From positions 1,364,001 to 1,428,000 of the forward strand of contig NZ_SMGE01000001.1 of the NCBI RefSeq assembly GCF_004339525.1: a DNA stretch of 64,000 nucleotides. Reading direction: 5' to 3'. Source of the stretch: Flavobacterium sp. 90. Its GTDB lineage: Bacteria; Bacteroidota; Bacteroidia; Flavobacteriales; Flavobacteriaceae. Below are positions 28,456 to 36,771 of the stretch, one piece after another (position 1 is the first letter of the stretch; each line of letters opens with the position of its first letter). The translations under genes were made by a program, and so were the position numbers. The notes beneath the pieces are model-generated. The model ran no database searches. It was not told the DNA's origin and saw only the letters and a list, made by a program, of their open reading frames with translations.

Positions 28456-31400
28456 CTAAGTATTTCTAACTTTAACATGGTAAACCACATTAGGTTTTGT
28501 TCCTACATGCTCTAATAAGTGATATGATCTTTCATCAGCCGCTAATTTAGCAACTTTACTTTCTTTATCATTAACATCACCAAATATCATTGCTCCAGAA
28601 GAACAAGCGTTAGAACAAGCTGTTTGGAATTCGCCATCAGCAACTGGGCGACCTTCGTTTTTAGCTTTTAATTTAGTAGCTTGTGTCATTTGAATACACA
28701 TTGAACATTTTTCCATAACACCACGAGAACGAACGTTTACGTCTGGGTTTAATACCATACGTCCTAAATCGTCATTCATGTGATAATCGAATTCGCTGTT
28801 TTTGTTATACAAGAACCAGTTGAAACGACGTACTTTATATGGACAGTTGTTAGCACAGTAACGAGTACCAACACATCTGTTGTATGCCATGTGGTTTTGA
28901 CCTTCACGACCATGAGATGTTGCAGCAACTGGACAAACTGTCTCACATGGTGCGTGATTACAGTGCTGACACATAACTGGTTGGAATGAAACTTGTGGAT
29001 TATCTCCAGGTTTTTCCATTTCATTAAATGTAGATAATGAACTAGATAAACCAGCGATATTCTCTTTTCTTTCGTTATCACCTTCAAAAGTACTTTCAGA
29101 AGAATAATATCTATCAATACGCAACCAGTGCATATCACGACTTCTTCTTACTTCAGCTTTTCCTACTACAGGAACGTTGTTTTCGGCATGACAAGCAATA
29201 ACACATGCTCCACATCCTGTACAAGCGTTCAAGTCAATCGAAAGGTTAAAGTGATGTCCAGTAGAACGATCAAATGATTCCCATAAATCGACAGTAGTAG
29301 CTTTTACTTCTTCGTGATCTAAAGATACCATTGGTTGTTCGTTCCAAAATTCAGCATCTTTAGTATTAAAGATTTCAAGAGTAGTTTCTTTAATAATATC
29401 TCCTCTACCCATTAATGTTTTCTGTCCTTGAACACAAGCAAACTCATGTACTCCATTTGCCTTAGCAATAGAAACAGATTGAACACTATTGAAGTTTTTA
29501 TATAAAGCGTAAGCATTTAAACCTACGACCATTTCTTCTTTTAAAGCCGCTTTACGACCATAACCAACTGCTAAACCAACTGTTCCAACAGCTTGTCCTG
29601 GCTGAACAATAACTGGAACATTTTCTAATTTTAAACCGTCAGCAGTAGTAATTGTAGCATAACTTCCGTTTAAACCTCCGTTCGCAACAATCTCATTTGT
29701 TAAACCAAGTTTTTTAGCATCAGCATTAGAAACCGTAACATAGTTATCCCAAGAAACTCTTGTGATTGGATCTGGGAACTCTTGCAACCAAGGATTGTTT
29801 GCTTGTTGTCCATCTCCTAAACCTGTTTTAGTATACAATACTAATTCAAATTCTCCGGCAGCTTTTGATTTTGAAACCGCATTTGCAGCAGCAGCATAAT
29901 CAATAGAACCTGCAGATAAAGCAGTAGAACCAATTACAAAAATACCATCATGTAAAACTTTATTCCAAGAAGAACCAGCAATAATCCCAGCCGAACTAGC
30001 TTTAAGATAATCGTAGAAATTTCCAGGAACTCCGTTTAATGATAATAAAACATCTTGAAATTGTTTTGTATTGAATATAGGACGAATAGTTGGTTGAGTT
30101 AAACTATAAGTTCCTTTAGTAATCACAACATCACCCCATGATTCTAAATAATGAGGAGCCGGAGCAGCGATTGTAACAACTGAAGCCGTTTCATCTTCTT
30201 TTAAAGAGAAAGCAACTGAAGTTTTTACTTTTTTCAATCCAGACACAAAAGAAGCTGAATCAGCTAATGTATAAACCGGATTAATACCACTCATGATTAA
30301 AGTATGAACACTTCCAGCATTCATATCTTTTATTACTTGAGATACAGCCGCATTAGATCCTTTTCTAATTTGTCTTGTACCAGCTGTATTAAAAGCTTCA
30401 CTAGCCAATACCTGATTGATAGCTAAAACTAATAATTGAGCATTTTTATCTTCAATTCCAGATACTAAAACTCCTTTAGACCCAGCAGCTTTTAACTGTT
30501 GAGCAGCTTTAGTAACTTCTGTTTTAAATTTAGCATCCAAAGAAACCGGAACAGAAGTACCTGCAATAACATTATAAACTAAAACTAACGCTTGTTTTTG
30601 ATCCGCTGGAGTCATTGGAATACGCTTATCAGCAGCAGCACCAGACAATGTCATGTTTGATTCGAACTGAAAATGACGTGACATTTTTCCGTTTTGAGGA
30701 ATACGTCCTTGAGCATATCCGGCATCGTATCCACCACCTTGCCAATCTCCTAAGAAATCAGCTCCAACAGAAACAATTAAAGAAGCTTTTGAAAAATCGT
30801 AATCAACAAGAGCTCTTTCTCCGTAAACTGTTTCAAATGCATCTAATGCTTCCGAAGAAGAAACAGCGTCATAAACAACGTGTTTTGCATTTGGGTTTTT
30901 AGCAATAAATTCACCTATTAATTTCTCAGTAGATGGACTTGCTAAAGTATTTGTCAACAATACTACTTGTCCACCTTTTGCTTTTGCATCCGCAAGACTT
31001 GATTTTATTTTCAAATCAACAGCAGACCAGCTACTATTTTTTCCTTCCAATTTAGGTTCTTTCAAACGCATGCTATCATATAATGATAAGATAGACGCAT
31101 GAATTCTAGCATTGGCTGAAAACTTAGCTCCAGAAATAGTATTGTTATCAATTTTAATTGGACGACCTTCACGAGTTTTTACTAATAAGTTAGCAAAATC
31201 AAAACCATCAAAAACAGTAGTCGCATAATAATCTGCAACACCAGGAATGATTTGTTCTGGTTGTAACACGTAAGGGATAGACTTGTGAACCGGACCTTCG
31301 CAGGCAGCTAGAGTTACCGCTGCAGTACTAAATCCTACGTACTTTAAAAAGTCACGACGTGAAGTTCCAGATTGAGCTAAAGCATCTGCATTCCCTAAGA

Positions 31401-31509
31401 ATTCTTCTGTAGGAATCTCTTCAACGAATTCGTTATTTCTAAGCGCCTCAACAATAGAACTATTTTCTAGTTCTTCAACACTTTTCCAGTATTTTTTGTT
31501 TGATGACAT
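28456..31509 (-). CDS. actB: Alternative Complex III subunit ActB (molybdopterin-like/iron-sulfur fusion)
   Basis: ActB is a 1,017-aa fusion. The N-terminal two thirds resemble the catalytic chain of molybdopterin oxidoreductases, which in ACIII has lost its cofactor. The C-terminal third (about residues 760-970) is a ferredoxin-like subunit with four Cys groups (CTGCGACVIAC, CQHCNHAPCETVC, CVGTRYCANNC, CSMC plus CSNAC). A Tat signal with RRDFLK (from Arg51) is followed by LAAC at Cys70, which fits a Tat-exported lipoprotein. The F. johnsoniae structure holds a [3Fe-4S] and a [4Fe-4S] cluster in this complex. It takes electrons from quinol at ActC and passes them to ActA hemes. Confidence 0.96.
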   Translation of the reverse strand: MSSNKKYWKSVEELENSSIVEALRNNEFVEEIPTEEFLGNADALAQSGTSRRDFLKYVGFSTAAVTLAACEGPVHKSIPYVLQPEQIIPGVADYYATTVFDGFDFANLLVKTREGRPIKIDNNTISGAKFSANARIHASILSLYDSMRLKEPKLEGKNSSWSAVDLKIKSSLADAKAKGGQVVLLTNTLASPSTEKLIGEFIAKNPNAKHVVYDAVSSSEALDAFETVYGERALVDYDFSKASLIVSVGADFLGDWQGGGYDAGYAQGRIPQNGKMSRHFQFESNMTLSGAAADKRIPMTPADQKQALVLVYNVIAGTSVPVSLDAKFKTEVTKAAQQLKAAGSKGVLVSGIEDKNAQLLVLAINQVLASEAFNTAGTRQIRKGSNAAVSQVIKDMNAGSVHTLIMSGINPVYTLADSASFVSGLKKVKTSVAFSLKEDETASVVTIAAPAPHYLESWGDVVITKGTYSLTQPTIRPIFNTKQFQDVLLSLNGVPGNFYDYLKASSAGIIAGSSWNKVLHDGIFVIGSTALSAGSIDYAAAANAVSKSKAAGEFELVLYTKTGLGDGQQANNPWLQEFPDPITRVSWDNYVTVSNADAKKLGLTNEIVANGGLNGSYATITTADGLKLENVPVIVQPGQAVGTVGLAVGYGRKAALKEEMVVGLNAYALYKNFNSVQSVSIAKANGVHEFACVQGQKTLMGRGDIIKETTLEIFNTKDAEFWNEQPMVSLDHEEVKATTVDLWESFDRSTGHHFNLSIDLNACTGCGACVIACHAENNVPVVGKAEVRRSRDMHWLRIDRYYSSESTFEGDNERKENIAGLSSSLSTFNEMEKPGDNPQVSFQPVMCQHCNHAPCETVCPVAATSHGREGQNHMAYNRCVGTRYCANNCPYKVRRFNWFLYNKNSEFDYHMNDDLGRMVLNPDVNVRSRGVMEKCSMCIQMTQATKLKAKNEGRPVADGEFQTACSNACSSGAMIFGDVNDKESKVAKLAADERSYHLLEHVGTKPNVVYHVKVRNT

Positions 31510-31541
31510 TGTATATAAATATTAAAATCTTAATAATTCGA

Positions 31542-32873
31542 TTAATAGTGGCATTTACCGCATTCTAAACCTCCCATTTGCGCTGCAGTCAATTTCTCTA
31601 CACCGTATTTTTTAGAAAGTTCAGCATGAATTTTATCATAATATGCATTTCCTTCCATCTTAACATCAGTTTTTCTATGGCAATCAACACACCATCCCAT
31701 TGTTAATTTAGAATATTGCTTCATGATCTCAAATTCCTGCACTGGACCGTGACAAGTTTGACATTCAACTCCTGCAACAGTAACGTGTTGAGAGTGGTTG
31801 AAGTAAACAAAATCAGGAAGATTATGAATACGAACCCATTTTACAGGCTGCGTTTTTCCAGTATATGCTTGTTTAGCTTTATCCCAACCAACAGCAGTAT
31901 ATAACTTCTGGATTTCACCATCGTAGTAAGCTTTACTGTACTCAGGAGTAGCAGTAGACTCAGCAACTTCAGAAATGTTTTTATGACAGTTCATACAAAC
32001 ATTCAAAGATGGAATACCTGCGTTTTTACTCACACGAGCAGCAGAGTGACAATATTTACAATTGATCTCGTTATCTCCTGCGTGAATTTTATGAGAATAG
32101 TGAATTGGCTGAATTGGCTCATAATTTTGATCTACACCTACTTGCATTAAGAAAGCATACACAAAATAACCACTTGCCAAAAGCAAGAATATAGAAGTAA
32201 CTAATACCAAGAATTGGTTTTTAGCAAAAGCTTTCCAAATTGGAAGTCTAGCTTCTTTAGGAGCAACTTCAATTCCGTTATTACTAGCAACTTTAGTTAA
32301 TACTTTGTTCACCATGAACAACATAACAACCAAAATAGCCATTACAAGAGCAAGAGCTCCTAAAATAACGTTATTAGAAATTCCACCACCTTCAACTTTT
32401 TCCCCAGGAGGAACAGTTCCAGGTGTACCAGCAGCAGGCTCAGCTTTTACTTCAGAAGTATAAGCGATAATATTATCAATATCACCTGTAGATAATTGAG
32501 GAAAAGAAGTCATTACAGACTTATTGTTTTCTTCAAAAAGTTTTACTGCAACAGCATCACCTGATTTAATTACTTCAGAACTGTTATGAACCCACTTGTA
32601 GATCCAAGCCATTTCGTGCTTAGAAGCAACCCCTCTTAAAGCAGGACCTGTTGACTTAGCATCTAATTTGTGACATGCAGCGCAATTTGCATTAAAAAGT
32701 TCTTTCCCTTTTACTGGATCACCACCTGAAGTTGCAGCCGGAGCGGCAGCAGCAGGCGCCGCCGGAGCAGCAGCAGCATCTTGAGCAAATGAAGTTAGGG
32801 AGAAAATCAGCGTTAGCGATAAGCTAAGCAGCAATTTTCTGGAGATCGAATTATGGTTACCCACCTTTTTCAT
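31542..32873 (-). CDS. actA: Alternative Complex III subunit ActA (multiheme cytochrome c)
   Basis: ActA is the 443-aa multiheme subunit and first gene of the operon. A signal peptide ends near Ala30. A class I cytochrome domain with CAACH (64-68) follows an Ala/Pro-rich linker. Two hydrophobic segments come next (about 168-190 and 213-235). The C-terminal half has five more CxxCH sites: CKYCH about 272, CMNCH about 291, CQTCH about 371, CVDCH about 395 and CGKCH about 438. The C-terminal five match the pentaheme ActA. The N-terminal sixth site is a fused monoheme domain that may act as a tethered carrier towards the oxidase. A promoter is visible upstream. Confidence 0.95.
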   Translation of the reverse strand: MKKVGNHNSISRKLLLSLSLTLIFSLTSFAQDAAAAPAAPAAAAPAATSGGDPVKGKELFNANCAACHKLDAKSTGPALRGVASKHEMAWIYKWVHNSSEVIKSGDAVAVKLFEENNKSVMTSFPQLSTGDIDNIIAYTSEVKAEPAAGTPGTVPPGEKVEGGGISNNVILGALALVMAILVVMLFMVNKVLTKVASNNGIEVAPKEARLPIWKAFAKNQFLVLVTSIFLLLASGYFVYAFLMQVGVDQNYEPIQPIHYSHKIHAGDNEINCKYCHSAARVSKNAGIPSLNVCMNCHKNISEVAESTATPEYSKAYYDGEIQKLYTAVGWDKAKQAYTGKTQPVKWVRIHNLPDFVYFNHSQHVTVAGVECQTCHGPVQEFEIMKQYSKLTMGWCVDCHRKTDVKMEGNAYYDKIHAELSKKYGVEKLTAAQMGGLECGKCHY

Positions 32874-32961
32874 ATAGTATAATAATTATCTACTAATTTT
32901 TGGTATGATTTTTTCTGTAGTAAATCAACAAAAAACTAATACCTTCTTTTAAAACTTGCAC

Positions 32962-32990
32962 AAAAATACGACTTATGAACTATTCTCAAA
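32962..32990 (-). promoter_or_regulatory. Promoter of the act-cox operon
   Basis: On the minus strand TTG (32990-32988), an 18-nt spacer and TATTTTTG (32969-32962) fit the Bacteroidota promoter. The start of transcription would be near 32955, giving a leader of about 80 nt before actA. Confidence 0.7.
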
Positions 32991-33066
32991 ACCTTAAAAT
33001 ACTCTTAAATATCAATTTATATCAATTCTAAATAATATTAAAATTTTCCATACAAACTTTAAATAC

Positions 33067-33074
33067 TATTTTTG
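33067..33074 (+). promoter_or_regulatory. -7 box of the SPOR gene
   Basis: TATTTTTG fits TAnnTTTG. It overlaps a possible TTG start at 33072, so that codon would lie upstream of the transcript. This supports the ATG at 33093 as the real start. Confidence 0.55.
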
Positions 33075-33092
33075 CATAAAAACCATCACATT

Positions 33093-33482
33093 ATGAGAAT
33101 TTTAACCCACTCAAAAAGAGTTTTCTTAACACTAGCAATGTTCACTTTAGCATATAACATTCATGCTCAAGACCAAAATTTAACACTAAATCAAGATCCC
33201 AAATTTGAGCAATTATTAAACGACAAGCGCAAAATTAACACGTCAATAAACACAAACGATACTTATAAAATTCAAATTTTTAGCGGGAAAAGCGAGGAAG
33301 CAAAAAAAGCTCTAGCAGATTTCAAAAGAGAAAATAGTGATATAGACGGCACAATAATTTTCAACACACCAAACTATAAAGTAATCGTTGGAAATTTTAA
33401 AACAAGAATCGAAGCAGAAAGAAATTTAGCTGAAATCAAAAAGAGATACAAAAGCGTATTTTTGATCAAACCAAGCAAATAA
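33093..33482 (+). CDS. Secreted SPOR-domain protein
   Basis: This small envelope protein of 129 aa has a signal peptide (FLTLAMFTLAYNIHAQ) and, over about the last 75 residues, a SPOR domain: YKIQIFSG near the start and YKVIVGNF in the middle. SPOR domains bind denuded peptidoglycan glycan strands, often at division sites. The protein is almost only this domain, so it may be a localisation or scaffold factor. The start at 33093 was chosen because the longer TTG-started frame begins inside the -7 box. It is divergent from the act operon. Confidence 0.85.
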   Translation: MRILTHSKRVFLTLAMFTLAYNIHAQDQNLTLNQDPKFEQLLNDKRKINTSINTNDTYKIQIFSGKSEEAKKALADFKRENSDIDGTIIFNTPNYKVIVGNFKTRIEAERNLAEIKKRYKSVFLIKPSK

Positions 33483-33510
33483 AATCTTCCTAAAAAAACA
33501 CTTAAAAAAC

Positions 33511-33544
33511 AAAAAAAGCATCAGCAGTAGCTGATGCTTTTTTT
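33511..33544 (+). terminator. Terminator after the SPOR gene
   Basis: GCATCAGC (33518-33525) pairs with GCTGATGC (33530-33537) around the loop AGTA. It has a run of A before and seven T after, so it can work in both directions. Confidence 0.9.
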
Positions 33545-33602
33545 ATATCCTATATATCCAAATTACAAGAATATATTAACGCTTAAAATTCAAAAAATAG
33601 AA

Positions 33603-34811
33603 TTACCCCTTTTTACTCTCAAGATTAGGCAAAAACCCTGTCAAAACACCAATCAAAGGCAAAAAGGCACAAATTTTAAAAACATAAGTTATGCTGGTCA
33701 AATCAGCTAATTTACCTAAAATAGCAGATCCCAGACCTCCCATTCCAAAAGCAAAACCGAAAAACAATCCCGCCACTAAGCCAACTTTACCAGGCAATAA
33801 TTCTGTCGCATAAACCAAAATAGCCGAAAACGCAGAAGAAATTATCAACCCAATTATTACTGACAAAATACCAACCCAAAATAACGAAGCATACGGAAGC
33901 AAAAGAGTAAATGGCGCAACTCCTAAGATAGAAATCCAAATCACATATTTTCTACCAAACCTATCTCCCAATGGACCTCCAATTAATGTACCTGCAGCAA
34001 CTGCACCTAAAAACGCAAATAAATAAATCTGGGATTCCTGAATCGAAATATTAAACTTATCAATCAAGAAAAAGGTATAATAACTAGTAATGCTTGCTAA
34101 ATAAAAATATTTCGAAAAAATTAAAACCAACAAAATAGCCAATGAAAATACCACTCTTTTTTTAGACAATTGATACGTAAAAACTTCACGCCCCGTTTCT
34201 TTGTTTTGGCGTTTTAATTCTAAATGCGCACTGTACCAAATTGCTATTCTATATAAAACAAAAATTCCAATTAAGGCTATCAGGCAAAACCAGATTATAT
34301 AGAATTGTCCATATGGAATCACAATTAAAGCAGCCAATAAAGGACCAACCGCACTACCTGCATTCCCGCCAAGTTGAAAAATAGATTGTGCTAATCCCCT
34401 TTTTCCACCTGAAGCCAAATGTGCCACTCTTGACGATTCCGGATGAAAAATAGAAGAACCAATACCAATCAAACTAACTGCTACTAATAAATAAGTAAAG
34501 CTCGATGCAATCGACACAAAAAATAGTCCCAATAGCGTAAAACTCATTCCTATAATTAATGAATACGGCTTAGATTTTTTATCTGTATACATCCCCACAA
34601 ACGGTTGTAAAATAGAAGCAGTAAGTTGGTACGTAAAAGTTATCATACCAATCTGAGCAAAACTCAAATTAAACTTTTCTTTAAACAAGGGATAAACAGA
34701 AGGAATTACTGCTTGCAACAAATCATTAATAAAGTGAGAAAAGCTAATAATAAAAAGTATAGAATAGATAGTTTTCTGAACTACCTCGGGTTGCGTTTTA
34801 ACATTTGTCAT
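33603..34811 (-). CDS. MFS efflux transporter, Fsr/fosmidomycin-resistance type
   Basis: This is a 402-aa major facilitator protein with 12 predicted helices. The N-terminus (SHFINDLLQAVIPSVYPLF), the loop GMYTDKKSKPYS and GGPLGDRFGRKYVIW in the middle are typical of the fosmidomycin-resistance (Fsr) family. These are drug/proton antiporters in the inner membrane; the real substrate here is unknown. It is divergent from the AraC gene 98 bp away, which is probably its regulator. Confidence 0.88.
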   Translation of the reverse strand: MTNVKTQPEVVQKTIYSILFIISFSHFINDLLQAVIPSVYPLFKEKFNLSFAQIGMITFTYQLTASILQPFVGMYTDKKSKPYSLIIGMSFTLLGLFFVSIASSFTYLLVAVSLIGIGSSIFHPESSRVAHLASGGKRGLAQSIFQLGGNAGSAVGPLLAALIVIPYGQFYIIWFCLIALIGIFVLYRIAIWYSAHLELKRQNKETGREVFTYQLSKKRVVFSLAILLVLIFSKYFYLASITSYYTFFLIDKFNISIQESQIYLFAFLGAVAAGTLIGGPLGDRFGRKYVIWISILGVAPFTLLLPYASLFWVGILSVIIGLIISSAFSAILVYATELLPGKVGLVAGLFFGFAFGMGGLGSAILGKLADLTSITYVFKICAFLPLIGVLTGFLPNLESKKG

Positions 34812-34897
34812 AGGTTGTAATTTTAATTTTGAACACTAATACATCTTAAAGTATTTATTTTCGACAAAGATCCTATTAAATACATTGTCAGAATTAC

Positions 34898-34905
34898 TAC
34901 ATTTG
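34898..34905 (+). promoter_or_regulatory. -7 box before the AraC gene
   Basis: TACATTTG fits TAnnTTTG and ends 4 bases before the ATG, implying a very short or absent leader. A TTG is present (34885-34887), but at 10 nt it is too close to be the -33 element. Confidence 0.35.
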
Positions 34906-34909
34906 GACA

Positions 34910-35710
34910 ATGAATAACGATTATCAGACATATCTTGTTGTTGACCTTGGATTTCAAATAAATCCATTTCTTCCAGTTGTGGGATATACCGAAACAATTA
35001 CAGATGCAGTTTGCTCATTGCATTCGCATCCACGAGCACAACTTCTTTACGCGACAAGCGGCGTAATGAATGTAGTTGTAGAAAATCAAATTTGGGTTGT
35101 AAATCCATTACAAGGATTATGGATTGCAGGCGGGGTTGAACATCAGGTAGCTTTTCAGAAAAATGTCAATCTACATAGCGTTTTTATTGATCCATCATAC
35201 ACAAACAATCTGCCGCCGACTAGTTTTTCTTTTGATATTTCGGTATTTCTAAAACAGCTAATGTTTAAAATTATTTCTTTTGAAGATCATGAAAATATAA
35301 CTCCTACACAAAGAAGAATTATGGATGTATTTTTAGATGAATTGGCTCTAATTAGCCCAAGTTCTACTTTTTTACCCACAAGCAATCACATAAAACTCAA
35401 AAACATTATTGATCTCTTAATTAATGATGTTGCCAACAAAGAAACAATAGAATATTTTGCCGATCTATCTTACATGAGCAGCCGAACTTTATCCAGACTC
35501 TTCATTAAAGAATTAGGAATGAGTTTTAGCGACTGGAGAATTAGATTAAAATTACTGGAGGCAATAAAAAGATTAGGAGAAAAACAATCCATAAAGGAAA
35601 TAGCTTTTGATTTGGGTTACGAAACAACCAGTGCATTTATTTTTATGTTCAAAAAAAATTTAGGAAAGACCCCTTCAAATTATATTCTCGAAAATAAAAC
35701 AGAATACTAA
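34910..35710 (+). CDS. AraC-family regulator with cupin domain
   Basis: This 266-aa transcription factor has an N-terminal cupin-like sensor (LHSHPRAQLLYATSGVM at about 37-53) and a C-terminal AraC double helix-turn-helix (MSSRTLSRLFIKELGMSF and IKEIAFDLGYETTSAFIFMF). The layout matches regulators that sit divergently from an efflux pump gene and respond to its substrate. Here it faces the MFS gene over a 98-bp shared control region. Its last 4 bases overlap the convergent PAP2 gene. Confidence 0.93.
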   Translation: MNNDYQTYLVVDLGFQINPFLPVVGYTETITDAVCSLHSHPRAQLLYATSGVMNVVVENQIWVVNPLQGLWIAGGVEHQVAFQKNVNLHSVFIDPSYTNNLPPTSFSFDISVFLKQLMFKIISFEDHENITPTQRRIMDVFLDELALISPSSTFLPTSNHIKLKNIIDLLINDVANKETIEYFADLSYMSSRTLSRLFIKELGMSFSDWRIRLKLLEAIKRLGEKQSIKEIAFDLGYETTSAFIFMFKKNLGKTPSNYILENKTEY

Positions 35711-36504
35711 GCATTATTTTCTGTCTCTTTTAAAATCATGAGTACTTCCTCCTTAGCTATTGCCAAATCATCTTGAAAAACTAAATTATCCCTTAGACAA
35801 TCTACAGTTGCTCTTCCCATTACTCTTCCCATTTCTACATCACTACGCCAATGTGCATTACAAATTATGCGGCTTTCACCAAAATCATATCCTCGCCTTA
35901 AAATCATTCTCTCATTGTAAGGAAAAATTTCACTAAAAACCAATGCCCACGCCCAGCCAACGGCAGCATGTCCCGAAGGAAAAGAACCAACTTTACGTAA
36001 CACCTCTTCCTGTTCCGGAGTACAAGTTTTTGTATTTGTAACAACAAATGGTCGTTCTCGATTATAATGATTCTTAGCTGCATATGTAGACAATCCGGCA
36101 TCAGTCATTACCCTACGCATTAACAAATAAAGCTTAGGAGTTTTTGCTTCACTAATCTCAATACCCAAAGTAGACTCAAAAGATTTAACTGCGGCGGGAA
36201 AAGATAAATTTGCATCAGCGGCAGCTTGCATAAACCGAATTTTATCTTCCGCTTTTACAGCTTTTTTAGCATATTCTAAATCAAACTCAAAAGCTTCTGA
36301 TGTGTGTTCCGGTGGTGGCGCTAACAATATCAAACTATTTGGCATCTCGTCTTCCTTCAAATAACCATGTAATAAATCAGGCATTATTTCTCTAAGCTGC
36401 TCAACGTTTGTAAATGTACGCGCAGCATTCTTTGATTTAAAACCTTTATCAAAAAGTGTAGTAATAATATGAAATACTTTCAATCTCATAAGAAGCACCT
36501 TCAT
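35707..36504 (-). CDS. PAP2-family (class A acid) phosphatase
   Basis: This 265-aa phosphatase has the full PAP2 signature: K144-x6-R151-P, PSGH at 176-179, and SR211-x5-H218-x3-D222. The region LILLAPPPEHTSEA is typical of the class A nonspecific acid phosphatases that release phosphate from small phosphoesters in the periplasm. Such enzymes normally have a signal peptide, but the first 45 residues here are not a clean one, so either the start is elsewhere or export was lost. It converges on the AraC gene with a 4-base overlap. Confidence 0.88.
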   Translation of the reverse strand: MKVLLMRLKVFHIITTLFDKGFKSKNAARTFTNVEQLREIMPDLLHGYLKEDEMPNSLILLAPPPEHTSEAFEFDLEYAKKAVKAEDKIRFMQAAADANLSFPAAVKSFESTLGIEISEAKTPKLYLLMRRVMTDAGLSTYAAKNHYNRERPFVVTNTKTCTPEQEEVLRKVGSFPSGHAAVGWAWALVFSEIFPYNERMILRRGYDFGESRIICNAHWRSDVEMGRVMGRATVDCLRDNLVFQDDLAIAKEEVLMILKETENNA

Positions 36505-36724
36505 TAGTAAGCTTTGATTTTTAAATAAACCAAAAGCAATACAAAGAAATCAATTATCTTAATATAAAACATAATCAATATCTTACATTTTTGTTTCAAA
36601 TTATAAATTGAAACATATAAACAATCATAAATCAACTTACATTAATTTTTCTGACAGCAAAAATTCGCAATGCTAGCTGAATCACTGATTTATTTATATG
36701 ATATTTTAAAAAGTATTAAACAAA

Positions 36725-36750
36725 AAAAATCCCGATTGCTCGGGATTTTT
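36725..36750 (-). terminator. Terminator of rimP-nusA-infB
   Basis: AAAAATCCCGA (36725-36735) pairs with TCGGGATTTTT (36740-36750) around a 4-nt loop and has a T run in the minus direction. It is 21 bp after the infB stop. The remaining gap towards the PAP2 gene (36505-36724) is AT-rich with nothing clear. Confidence 0.9.
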
Positions 36751-36771
36751 ATATTTGAAAAATATTTAATT

